Shown piece after piece: positions 1 through 7,891 of a stretch of DNA of 64,000 nucleotides (its first letter is position 1; every line of letters begins with the position of its first letter). Origin of the DNA: Haliea sp964022665 (GTDB lineage Bacteria > Pseudomonadota > Gammaproteobacteria > Pseudomonadales > Halieaceae); assembly GCA_964022665.1 (NCBI GenBank), contig CAXIDF010000014.1, positions 1 to 64,000 on the forward strand, given 5' to 3'. A model generated the notes under the pieces. That model did not search any database, was not told the origin of the DNA, and worked only from the letters and a program-made list of their open reading frames with translations. A program made the position numbers and the translations under genes.

Positions 1-44
1 GAAATTACCACTTTGAGCTTTGTACGACTGAAGTCATGGGTTGT

Positions 45-221
45 TCAGAGCATCCTTAGGGCTTTAAATCCGTCGACCGGGTTTAGGCTATGTAATGCTT
101 TGAGAAGATTTGACTTTCCACTCTCATTTCGCCCGAGTAGTGACGTTATTCGTGATACCTTGATTTCACCACTGTCGTTAATTGAGCGAAAGTTTCTTGC
201 CCTGAATGATTTTAGCTGCAC
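45..221 (-). pseudogene. OLD-like AAA ATPase, N-terminal piece cut by an in-frame stop
   Basis: Starting at a GTG with a well placed AGGAG seven bases upstream, the reading frame gives the beginning of an SMC/OLD-type AAA ATPase: a short beta strand with RARNFRSI followed by the Walker A box GRNESGKS and SNLLKAL. The family normally has several hundred residues (ATPase plus TOPRIM nuclease) and is common in phage-defence loci. After 58 codons a TGA (45-47) stops the frame, but the same frame reads on to base 1 with sensible residues (THDFSRTKL), so this looks like a nonsense mutation in an otherwise collinear gene. The remainder lies outside the window. Confidence 0.6.
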
Positions 222-403
222 TAGTATTCTCCTTTTGATTATTTCAGTAATGCCGAAAGCAACCACACAAAAACTCAACTCTTAGATCAGCTGGAGTCAT
301 AACGCCGCAAACAGGCGCAGTTTTATAGTGAAGGCGAAGCCGCAACGGAAAGTTTTTCGCTATGCTTGGCCTTGTTAACGTTCGCAACAATTGTCCGTTC
401 TAA

Positions 404-1048
404 CTATGAGTTTTTGGCTTGTAGGATCTTTTCATCGAGTTCTTCTAAGCCTTTCATCAATTTCTTTACGGTATTATATTCATCTCCTGGATTTATCTGT
501 CCAGCCGCTCTCTTTGTCTTATGAGCAGTTTCCCCTCGGCTGGCGCCAAAATTATCGAGATTTGTAATCCAAGTTCCGTCCAGCTCGTCTATCTCAATTC
601 CAAGAGGAATAATTAGGCGCTTGAAGTTCTTTTCTTTCACGCCGTGGTTATCTCGCACGCAAGTGATATATTGTTTTTGAGCGATACAAATCGCCTCATT
701 TATGGAATCTTTCACGCGGGAGCGAGCTTTAGCGAGCCTTACTATCTCCTCATTTTCCCTTTCATCATTTGAGTTCCAGCCCGAGTGGTACGCTGCCAAG
801 AAAGCCAAAAGGATCGTAGAAGGTTTTCTATTGTTCGTCCATTCTTGGATCGAATTCGTCACAGCTTCTCGTGCCACATCTTCCAAATAAGACTCGATCT
901 CTGCATGGACAAGCACCCTGTAACCGCGTGCTCGATCCAATTGTCGATCACTATATTCACCTGTTGGGGAGAAATTCGCCGGCAACATGTGACGTCGAAG
1001 CTCGGTGACACGTACTCGCATTTCCTTAAAACGAATAGACGTTGGCAT
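404..1048 (-). CDS. RiboL-PSP-HEPN-type protein, putative RNase toxin
   Basis: A 214-residue, mostly helical protein. The stretch around residues 40-58 (ARGYRVLVHAEIESYLEDV) and the late motif RGETAH (R171 to H176) fit the HEPN superfamily of the RiboL-PSP type, in which R-x4-6-H is the ribonuclease site. It begins 10 bases after the stop of the DUF262 gene, so the two are co-transcribed. HEPN proteins paired with DUF262 genes occur in defence islands; the pairing suggests an effector with DUF262 as sensor or partner. Function is inferred from family and context only. The region is AT-rich compared with the transfer genes. Confidence 0.65.
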   Translation of the reverse strand: MPTSIRFKEMRVRVTELRRHMLPANFSPTGEYSDRQLDRARGYRVLVHAEIESYLEDVAREAVTNSIQEWTNNRKPSTILLAFLAAYHSGWNSNDERENEEIVRLAKARSRVKDSINEAICIAQKQYITCVRDNHGVKEKNFKRLIIPLGIEIDELDGTWITNLDNFGASRGETAHKTKRAAGQINPGDEYNTVKKLMKGLEELDEKILQAKNS

Positions 1049-1058
1049 TTTTCGCCCC

Positions 1059-2252
1059 CTAGACTATGCGACCGTCTATTAGTTTCGGCACAATAAGATT
1101 GGTTCCTAACAGCTTGTTAAGCGTTGAATTCCAGTGAGAAATTCTTACCTGAGTGGCTGAAATACTTTTCGTGGTAGTTTCTATCGAGTTCAGAAAGTCC
1201 TTATCGTTAGCGCACAAATCTCGAAACGCATCCTCTATTGCTGTCTCTTTCCCTATAGCGGCGCTTCGGACATTTGAATGAATGAATGCAAGGATAAGCA
1301 CATCAAAAACCGCGCGATTAAATCGACTTTCGTAGTTTTCTCCGTTCCACTTTCGGTAAAGATCATCATGAAAGATATTTCTCAGAAATTGGTGTGCAGT
1401 TTCGAATTCGTCAAGTTGTGAAAGCAGATTATCTTCTTCTTTATCCCATAAATTGTTTAGCTTTCCGCAGGTATTGTCCAGGAACGATTTGAGGTTACCA
1501 GTATAATCCTTTAGGTAATTTCTCAACGCATAGTACCGAAGAAGCAGCTCAGCATCGCGCATCCGGAAATCTGGTTTTTTCAGCTTGAGGATTTCTTTTA
1601 GCGCTTCGCTCTCTGAAGAGGCTCGATCAAGAAAGGTAACAAATGGTCCGGGGTGAAGTGCTTGACGAAGCTCTTGCGGAGATAAGGATACACTTCCCGT
1701 GTTTAACCTGAGAAAAACATGATAAAGGAAATCTTCATTTGGCCAATTCTTAATAACGACAGTTCTAATTGGTTGATTTTCAAAAGCAGAGAGGTCATCG
1801 AAAAACGTTAAATCTTCTTTGAGCGCTTGTAGGGTTTTACCCTTCAGGTCTTCTCGTATTTCGAGCCCCGAAAGTTTGAGTTGCTCGTAATTAGGGTCAT
1901 TTGGAGACGCAGCAAATTGCCGGATGCTAAGCATCCTCTGCTTTCCATCTAATACAATGTACGCGCCCCTTCTGTCCTTGGACTCAGCAAGAACAAGTTG
2001 TGGAACAGGGAGGCCGAGAATCAGCGACTCAACAAACAGACTTTTCCTTTTTTTATCCCAAGCATCTCGGCGTTGAAATTCCGGATTCAGAAGAATGTTT
2101 CCCTTGTTTATTTGGTTAATGAGCGTTTCCGTGGTCCAGTCATTACCACTAACAACGGCTGACGAAAATAACGATTGATCAAGGTCAGCAATGTCAGCTT
2201 CGTTCTCCCTCTGGTCCTCTTCTTCAAAGAACCCTTGATCTACATCTTCCAT
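1059..2252 (-). CDS. DUF262 domain protein (ParB/Srx-like fold), putative defence partner
   Basis: A protein of about 397 residues. The N-terminal half carries the DUF262 hallmarks: an acidic leader, NPEFQRRDAWDKKRKS, LILGLPVPQLVL and DGKQRMLSI (the family's DGQQR-like nucleotide-binding loop). The C-terminal DUF1524 HNH domain of GmrSD-type proteins is absent; the tail is helical and unrecognised. The ATG at 2252 has GGGAG five bases upstream and is preferred to a TTG six codons earlier. In GmrSD and Brx-like systems DUF262 is the NTP-hydrolysing or sensing part. Here it precedes a HEPN gene in the same transcript, so a two-component defence or toxin module is the likely role. Confidence 0.7.
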   Translation of the reverse strand: MEDVDQGFFEEEDQRENEADIADLDQSLFSSAVVSGNDWTTETLINQINKGNILLNPEFQRRDAWDKKRKSLFVESLILGLPVPQLVLAESKDRRGAYIVLDGKQRMLSIRQFAASPNDPNYEQLKLSGLEIREDLKGKTLQALKEDLTFFDDLSAFENQPIRTVVIKNWPNEDFLYHVFLRLNTGSVSLSPQELRQALHPGPFVTFLDRASSESEALKEILKLKKPDFRMRDAELLLRYYALRNYLKDYTGNLKSFLDNTCGKLNNLWDKEEDNLLSQLDEFETAHQFLRNIFHDDLYRKWNGENYESRFNRAVFDVLILAFIHSNVRSAAIGKETAIEDAFRDLCANDKDFLNSIETTTKSISATQVRISHWNSTLNKLLGTNLIVPKLIDGRIV

Positions 2253-2716
2253 AGCTACTCCCACGGGCAATAATTTTAAAAATCAAGTTGAAAATAAATA
2301 TGATATAGACGATGGCACCTGTGGCCCGAATCCTGTGCTAACAGTGAATTAACAAGACCGGACCGAATAACGCCACTCCGGTTGACTCGAACATCGAAGA
2401 CAACAACAATACAATTCTGAGCATGCAATCAACATGTTAGCGATTCACTCTCCCAATCCAACCGATATAGCCGGACGTCACTAGCAACCACGACTCACCA
2501 TTTTCATCCAATAACTACCTGATTATTCAATTCAATTTCGGTCCGTTGCGCCAACATTTGAATATCTTATGTAACGAGGCCACTGAAAAGCCCCTAGGAC
2601 AATCGAGCCTATTCCTCTGAGCCTCAACATTACCATAATGCAAAATGTCGGCTTTGGGTCGCGAGCTGCCGTCATCGACCGACTATACCAGACACGAATC
2701 GATCCGCTAACACGGA
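2253..2716. other. AT-rich intergenic region, promoter of the DUF262/HEPN pair expected
   Basis: About 460 bases with no supportable gene. The part next to 2252 must hold the promoter of the DUF262/HEPN transcript, but no clear -35/-10 pair was resolved. An open frame on the minus strand (2532-2828) has no recognisable domain or ribosome-binding site and is not called. Confidence 0.4.
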
Positions 2717-3091
2717 ATGCGATGTCAATCACACGCGTGGGAGCTAAGACCTCAGATTGCCACGGAAACTCAACTATTTGCCCTGTATTTTGAGCGCCAT
2801 TCAAATCCCTTGCCGCACTGGAAAACACAAGACATCGGACCTAAACTTATAGAAGTGTATTTTACGCAGGTCGGGGTGGACGCAATGAAAGAAGCGCCGT
2901 TCCAGGTGATGTTTGCTGCTGTCAAAGCGGTGTGGCAGTTTGTCGGGGATATGGCTGCATCGGCTCAGTTGCAGCCAGACAAACGCAATTTATGTTACTC
3001 TGATTTGATCGGTGAGCTTAATCATCGCACCGGTCGTCTTGACGCCGGCCATGACCCATACGGATGGTATGACGAGGATTATGGCGATTAG
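2717..3091 (+). CDS. Small hypothetical protein, unrecognised
   Basis: An open frame of 124 codons; an internal ATG at 2885 would give a 68-residue protein ending in a Tyr/Asp-rich tail (GWYDEDYGD). Its stop overlaps the 3' end of the convergent TraG-N gene by four bases. I do not recognise a domain. The compact overlap argues for a real gene, while the weak ribosome-binding site and odd N-terminal composition argue that only the shorter version, or nothing, is expressed. Confidence 0.3.
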   Translation: MRCQSHAWELRPQIATETQLFALYFERHSNPLPHWKTQDIGPKLIEVYFTQVGVDAMKEAPFQVMFAAVKAVWQFVGDMAASAQLQPDKRNLCYSDLIGELNHRTGRLDAGHDPYGWYDEDYGD

Positions 3092-4653
3092 CGGCCGATT
3101 CTCCGGCTGACAGCTGATTTACCGATAGCGGCGCCCTGCTGCCCTGCGTCCTGACCCGGACGCGCCAGCGGCCCTGACGCAGCGCTGATTGCGCGTCCGA
3201 CGTGAATTCCGACCCAGGCCATCATACCGCTCCAGAGGAGTGGTAATCCCAGATAGAGACTCGTGGTGATCATGTTGAGCAGCATGCGCTTGGCATCGTG
3301 TTCGCCGGGATTGGCGAATATCAGCAGGAAAGTATTGGCATCAGGGTACATGGCGCCAATCAGGTTCTGATCCACCCACATCGCCAGATACCACAGTACG
3401 GTCCAGAACTTGACCGTGAAGATCGCCATCGCACCGGTGACCATCATGGCGATCGAGTAGCGCGACAGCACCACGATCATGGGCAGCAGGGCATAGATGC
3501 TCAGCAGCAGTAAGGCCTGCACCATGGGCAGGGCCTGCAGGACCGCGGTCATGGTGACCGCAAACAGGCCTGAGGCGGTGACCACACCGCCGGCCGCGAG
3601 ACCGCCCTTCACCAGATTCTCTGCCGTGGCCAGCCAGCCCGTGTTGGCCGTGTTTCCCGCCACCAGGTCATTGCTGGACCAGATCGGGGGCGCGTTGGTG
3701 AGCACGGTGCGGGCGACGGCATCCTGTTGCTGTTCACTGGCCAAACTCGGCGCAATGGTGACCACCAGACCGGACAGCCCTCCCGCCGTGGCGTCCGCCG
3801 CGTCAATCAACTGCTGGCGTAGACCTTCGGCGCCCTCCTCCCACCATTGCTTACAGGTGGGCTTGCCCCACTCCGGTGGATCGGCGGGATCATATTCCGT
3901 ATCGCGCAGCGCATTGTAGGGCCAGCCCGGGATCTGCTTTGGGGGGCGCAGCTCGTCATAGTAGCCCGGCGTCTGCCGATAGACATGGGACCCCAACCAG
4001 TCCGGATCGTCATCGCCGTAGGTTTCCAGCAGGGCCGTGATCGCCGGTGTTGCCGGTTGTGCGGCCTGGTATCTTGATCGAGCCGGGATATAGCAGTGAT
4101 TAAAGAAGTCACTCACCGCTTGGCGCAGCCGGGGATCCGTGATGGTGGCCAGGCGCGCCTGCTGCTCGTAGGTCCGCAGGTCACTGGCGACCGGCAGGCC
4201 CGCGATCACGGCGTGGTTCAGGCCCGAGGACATGGACAGTACCGCATACCACCACACCGGCAGGTTGACCGTAGCCGGGGAGCCCGTGAAACCGGTGACC
4301 CCGTAGGTGCTCTGGGCATCGGTTGTAGTAGCCGTAGTCGGCGTGGGGTCGGCCAGGGTCCCCTGGGGTGCATAGGTGAGCGTGCTGGCATTCAGCGGCG
4401 TCAGGGTGGCGGGCTGGCCCGCCAGGACCACCACCAGCAGTGCGATAAAAAGCTCGATCTCCATACGGCGCAGCGAGAGTCCGGTCACCGAGCCGAACTC
4501 GCCGCCCTGGGCGGGCTCACGCCAGTTGTCGATCAGGATCCCCAAAAAAGGCAGGTAGACAATGCCGGTACTGACCAGCACATCCCACAACACCCCATAG
4601 AAGGCCCAGCCGAAGAGCGTGGTAAACAGTTCCAGATAGCTGTCGACACTCAC
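3088..4653 (-). CDS. TraG N-terminal-domain mating-channel protein
   Basis: About 521 residues, the last gene of the T4SS operon. The N-terminus (YLELFTTLFGWAFYGVLWDVL) and a second membrane segment near residue 70 are followed by a large periplasmic part. A cluster of membrane helices then occupies roughly residues 340-480 and a short basic cytoplasmic tail ends the protein. This is the TraG-N architecture of F/SXT/PFGI-1 systems, which acts in pilus assembly and mating-pair stabilisation. The GTG start overlaps the stop of the upstream gene (GTGA), showing translational coupling. The family is polytopic inner membrane; it lacks the C-terminal half of F-plasmid TraG. Confidence 0.8.
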   Translation of the reverse strand: MSVDSYLELFTTLFGWAFYGVLWDVLVSTGIVYLPFLGILIDNWREPAQGGEFGSVTGLSLRRMEIELFIALLVVVLAGQPATLTPLNASTLTYAPQGTLADPTPTTATTTDAQSTYGVTGFTGSPATVNLPVWWYAVLSMSSGLNHAVIAGLPVASDLRTYEQQARLATITDPRLRQAVSDFFNHCYIPARSRYQAAQPATPAITALLETYGDDDPDWLGSHVYRQTPGYYDELRPPKQIPGWPYNALRDTEYDPADPPEWGKPTCKQWWEEGAEGLRQQLIDAADATAGGLSGLVVTIAPSLASEQQQDAVARTVLTNAPPIWSSNDLVAGNTANTGWLATAENLVKGGLAAGGVVTASGLFAVTMTAVLQALPMVQALLLLSIYALLPMIVVLSRYSIAMMVTGAMAIFTVKFWTVLWYLAMWVDQNLIGAMYPDANTFLLIFANPGEHDAKRMLLNMITTSLYLGLPLLWSGMMAWVGIHVGRAISAASGPLARPGQDAGQQGAAIGKSAVSRRIGR

Positions 4654-5048
4654 GGACTGGCACCCGCAAATGCAGCGAGGTGATGTAGCAGGTTCTGGCC
4701 GATCAGCAGCTCGATGGCCAGCATCCAACCGACGACCCGCCAGCGGAGGCGATTGGACTCGGCTTTGGATAATGGGCTATGCCGCTTTTTGCATAGCCAA
4801 TCGCTGAGCCAGGGCCACAGGAGGGCCAGCAGTGCGATCAGGCCAAGGCGCACCGCCCCCAGCAGCGGTTTGGCTTCGCTGACGCGCTGTGCAACGGTGG
4901 CCAGGGAACTCAGGGCCATGGCCTGCCAGAGCAGCAGGCCGATGCCTAGGGCGGCGAGGAACGCCACTAGAAGACAGCCCACCAGCCAGGAGCGGCGCCG
5001 GTGTTGCGGGTTACTGGACACGGCCATGGTTAAGGGGTCTTGGATCAC
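4650..5048 (-). CDS. Small inner-membrane protein of the ICE T4SS operon
   Basis: A 132-residue protein with membrane segments near residues 22-45 and 62-80, the basic segment LCKKRHSPLSK, and a third hydrophobic helix near 105-125. It overlaps the 3' end of the PFL_4711 gene by 38 bases and its stop overlaps the TraG-N start. Position and size match an uncharacterised membrane protein that often sits between PFL_4711 and TraG in PFGI-1-type ICEs. No enzymatic motif is visible; a structural role in the mating apparatus is inferred from location only. Confidence 0.6.
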   Translation of the reverse strand: MIQDPLTMAVSSNPQHRRRSWLVGCLLVAFLAALGIGLLLWQAMALSSLATVAQRVSEAKPLLGAVRLGLIALLALLWPWLSDWLCKKRHSPLSKAESNRLRWRVVGWMLAIELLIGQNLLHHLAAFAGASP

Positions 5049-6366
5049 GGGGGGCTACCTGCGGAATATCCAGAGCGGACTGACGGCGGGCCGCGGCGCG
5101 CTGCAGGAGTACGGTGACGGTTTCCGACACCACCTCACGGCGGACCCGGGTTTCAAACAGCAGGCTCTCGATCTCCTTGTCGAGTTCGGCGATGGCGGTA
5201 TCCGCGTGCTGGCGCGCGACCTCGGTGGCATAGACCTCCGGCACCTGGCGGCCGGAATGCAACAGTCGGCGGGCGTAGAGGGCCTTTTCCACGGTGCGGG
5301 CGGTGCTGATCTCGGCCACCAGCCGGCTGGTGATCAGGGCCTGTTCGGTGGCGGGCATCTCGCGGATGGCCTCGATAACCTGGCGGGTAACGGCGACCCC
5401 CGGGGCGGTGACGTCGTTAAGGTTGGTTCTTGTGGGCGGGACATCCCCCGCCACCAATGCCTGCAGGTCGACCGTCACTTCGGCCGATTCCCGATACAGG
5501 GTGGGCAGCAGACCGGTACCGGGGATACTGTCCTTACGGCAGGTATCGCAGGTGGTCACGATGTTCTCCCCCACCACCGCGACCACCCAGTCACGGGCTT
5601 CTGTAGGCGAGCCCCAGATTTCCGACAGGCGGGTGGCATCGCCGGCGGGCACCGGGGCGGTCTCGGTGATGGGCCGGTTCAGGTTGATGTTGTACCCGGC
5701 CTGCACCAGATCGCCGGTAAAGCGCAGTACCGGCTGACCAGACCCACCAGCCTGGCCCCCAATCCAGGGCACGCCGTTGTCCCCATTGGCGGATTCCACG
5801 GCCTCCTTGGCGCTGACCGCATCATTGGAGCCAATGCCCATCTGCACTTTCCAGTCGTTGCCCTTGGAAAGCGTGATCAGGTCTGCGTAGGGATTCTTGC
5901 CTTTGGCGATCTCCGCCTCCATCTGCTCGCAGGTTTTCGTGGCGAGCTTCATGGTCTCTTCGGCTTTCAGCAGTGCATTCTGGAACAGATCGTAGAGGCC
6001 GGGGTTGGCCCGCTGCAGTATCAGGGCGGGCAGCGCGGCAATGGCGGACGATGCCGCGGCGGTCATCGCGTTCATCATGTCATCCACACCGGATTTGATG
6101 TTGTTCAGGGTGTGGGTCACCGCCAGCAGGGGATCGAACTTGGCACAGCTGTAACCCAGACCCAGCTGGGCCGAACCACCGAGGGTGACCGAGGTCACCA
6201 GCGGGTTGGGCGGCGGCGACACCGGCTGGGCACCGCCGATCTCGTAGTACCAGAAGCTGTCTTCGGTGGGGCCTTCCGCGGCTTTCATGGCGGGCGCCGC
6301 CGTCAGCAACAGCAGAAACAGTCCGACGATGGCCCACTGCGCTGTCCTGGGATAGGGCCGTTGCAT
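5011..6366 (-). CDS. ICE protein, PFL_4711 family (TraH-like)
   Basis: About 451 residues, with a signal peptide (AIVGLFLLLLTAAPAMKA) and then SFWYYEIGGAQPVSPPPNP, typical of this family of periplasmic T4SS proteins. Mid-protein contains a cysteine pair (CDTC) that may form a disulfide; the C-terminal third is a long alpha-helical, coiled-coil-like region rich in Glu, Arg and Ala. The ATG at 6366 overlaps the stop of the PFL_4710 gene. By analogy with F-like TraH it probably acts in pilus assembly at the outer membrane. Part of the 14-gene minus-strand operon. Confidence 0.8.
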   Translation of the reverse strand: MQRPYPRTAQWAIVGLFLLLLTAAPAMKAAEGPTEDSFWYYEIGGAQPVSPPPNPLVTSVTLGGSAQLGLGYSCAKFDPLLAVTHTLNNIKSGVDDMMNAMTAAASSAIAALPALILQRANPGLYDLFQNALLKAEETMKLATKTCEQMEAEIAKGKNPYADLITLSKGNDWKVQMGIGSNDAVSAKEAVESANGDNGVPWIGGQAGGSGQPVLRFTGDLVQAGYNINLNRPITETAPVPAGDATRLSEIWGSPTEARDWVVAVVGENIVTTCDTCRKDSIPGTGLLPTLYRESAEVTVDLQALVAGDVPPTRTNLNDVTAPGVAVTRQVIEAIREMPATEQALITSRLVAEISTARTVEKALYARRLLHSGRQVPEVYATEVARQHADTAIAELDKEIESLLFETRVRREVVSETVTVLLQRAAARRQSALDIPQVAPRDPRPLNHGRVQ

Positions 6367-7388
6367 CAGGGGTACCCCGTCCAGTTGATATCGGTGATAA
6401 AGACCTCTCCCTCGCGCTGGCAGCACTGGTAGGGACGCCACAGGGTCCAGGCGTAATCGCCACCGGGATCAATACGGCCGCCGCCCCAGCCGACGGCGCT
6501 GAAGAGATCATTGGCGCCGAACACCGCGCAGCTGGATTCGGCGCGGGGTGCCAGCATCTGCCAGGTGCCGGTGCGGGCATTGCCTTCCACCAGCGGGCCC
6601 GGCGGCCACACACGCATGTCAGGGGTAAAGGGTCCCTGCAGGGGCAGATAGACGTGGGGCTGGCCGGTGCGGGTGACGATATCCCCCACGCGCTGGGCAT
6701 TGATCGCCGCGCCCTTGGGTTCTTCAGACTGGGTGGTCCAGCCGGTGCGGGGATAGAGGCCACCCCAGGTCTGCAGGGGCCAGTGGCCCACCTCGCGCAG
6801 GCCGGGAATCAGGCTGGCGGGATAGAGCATTTCCGGGACCTCCAGCCGCCAGGCCAGGGCATTCACCCCGGACTGAAAATACGGCACAGAGGGCGTGGCC
6901 TGGGAGGGACAGACCAGCCCCCCCGCCCCGCCCACATCCGGCAGCAGGGTCAGGGGATGGCCGATCGCATCGGTCTCCCTAAAAAGCAGGTTGCGGTGAT
7001 CCAGACGGTTGTGGGTGCCCTCCGTGCGGTTGCCCGCGCTGTCCACGGGGACCGGTAGCAGGCGCCCCAGAAGCCCCTGGGCAGCGGCGCGCTGGGCGGC
7101 ACCGAGGGTGGCGCGGATCTCAAGCCAGGGATTGCCGCCCAATTGATTGTAGGCGCTGACGACCAGATCCGGGTTGTAATGTGCCACCTTGAGTGAGGAG
7201 TTGACGGTGCAACTTAAAAGATCGCATTCCAGCCAGAAGCACAGGCCCACCGGGCGCCACTGCATGCACGCGAATGCCGCATTGCTGGTCTGCGCCACAA
7301 TCCCGGCAGTGGACAGAGACGCCGCCTGGCTGGCCTGCGGCCAGTTCAGGGTCAGCAAGAGTGTGGCGAACAGACTTGTAGCTCTCAC
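6366..7388 (-). CDS. ICE protein, PFL_4710 family (TraU-like)
   Basis: 340 residues with a signal peptide (LLLTLNWPQASQAA) and many cysteines (for example CMQWRPVGLCFWLECDLLSC near residues 37-56 and the pair CCQR near the C-terminus). This pattern matches the TraU/PFL_4710 family of periplasmic proteins needed for DNA transfer in F-like and MPF-G systems, where disulfides are presumably set by the DsbC/TrbC-like neighbours. GTG start; it overlaps both neighbours by a few bases. Confidence 0.8.
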   Translation of the reverse strand: MRATSLFATLLLTLNWPQASQAASLSTAGIVAQTSNAAFACMQWRPVGLCFWLECDLLSCTVNSSLKVAHYNPDLVVSAYNQLGGNPWLEIRATLGAAQRAAAQGLLGRLLPVPVDSAGNRTEGTHNRLDHRNLLFRETDAIGHPLTLLPDVGGAGGLVCPSQATPSVPYFQSGVNALAWRLEVPEMLYPASLIPGLREVGHWPLQTWGGLYPRTGWTTQSEEPKGAAINAQRVGDIVTRTGQPHVYLPLQGPFTPDMRVWPPGPLVEGNARTGTWQMLAPRAESSCAVFGANDLFSAVGWGGGRIDPGGDYAWTLWRPYQCCQREGEVFITDINWTGYP

Positions 7389-7891
7389 AGTTCAGCCTCC
7401 CCGCGCCAGCGTTGATACTGGCGGACGGCTTCTGTGGGGTCGGTCAGTCCGTAAAAGACCGCCTCGCCGTTGACCACCATCGCCGGGTAGCGGGTCAGCC
7501 CGTAGCGCTGGGCAGCTAGCAGACCCGTGGCGGTCGCACGCAGGTCTGCCTGCTGGCGTTCGGTCAGCGCAGCGAGTCGTGTTGCCGCCATCGCCTTCGC
7601 CGCCGCTTTCTGGGGGGGCAGCTGGTGGGACAGGAAGGCGTTCAGGCGCGCGAGACCGTCCAGGTCATGGACGGTCAGCTGGATGTCTTCGCCCGTTGCG
7701 TTGAGATGTGCGGGAGGCGGATGCGCGGTAGTGGTAAACAGCTCCACCTGATAGCGCGGCTCCGCGATACTGAACGGAGACGTCAGCAGGGTTGTCAGCA
7801 ATGCCAGTCGCGCCAAAAGCCCGACGATGGGCCTGCGCCAGACGTGACTGCCGGATTCGGTTCGCGCAGGGTGATTCAGCCTAGCCACCAC
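7385..7891 (-). CDS. ICE protein, PFL_4709 family (DUF1525, thioredoxin-like)
   Basis: 168 residues, N-terminal hydrophobic export signal (IVGLLARLALLTTLLTSPFSIA), then RYQVELFTTTAHP and a C-terminal TRYPAMVVNGEAVFYGLTD, the TrbC/DUF1525 pattern of a thioredoxin-fold protein lacking the redox CxxC. In this operon type the gene always precedes PFL_4710 and is thought to help fold or assemble periplasmic pilus components. The GTG start overlaps the end of the VirB4-type ATPase gene by 11 bases. Confidence 0.8.
   Translation of the reverse strand: MVARLNHPARTESGSHVWRRPIVGLLARLALLTTLLTSPFSIAEPRYQVELFTTTAHPPPAHLNATGEDIQLTVHDLDGLARLNAFLSHQLPPQKAAAKAMAATRLAALTERQQADLRATATGLLAAQRYGLTRYPAMVVNGEAVFYGLTDPTEAVRQYQRWRGEAEL

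Noticed and set aside
45..47. TGA read as selenocysteine in the OLD-like ATPase
   Set aside because: No SECIS-like hairpin is visible after it and the family is not a selenoprotein family.
2532..2828. 98-codon open frame on the minus strand
   Set aside because: No ribosome-binding site or recognisable domain; odd composition and overlap with another weak frame.
4096..6432. Long plus-strand open frames antisense to TraG-N and PFL_4711
   Set aside because: They mirror the codon bias of high-GC minus-strand genes; low-complexity Gly/His/Gln proteins without domains.
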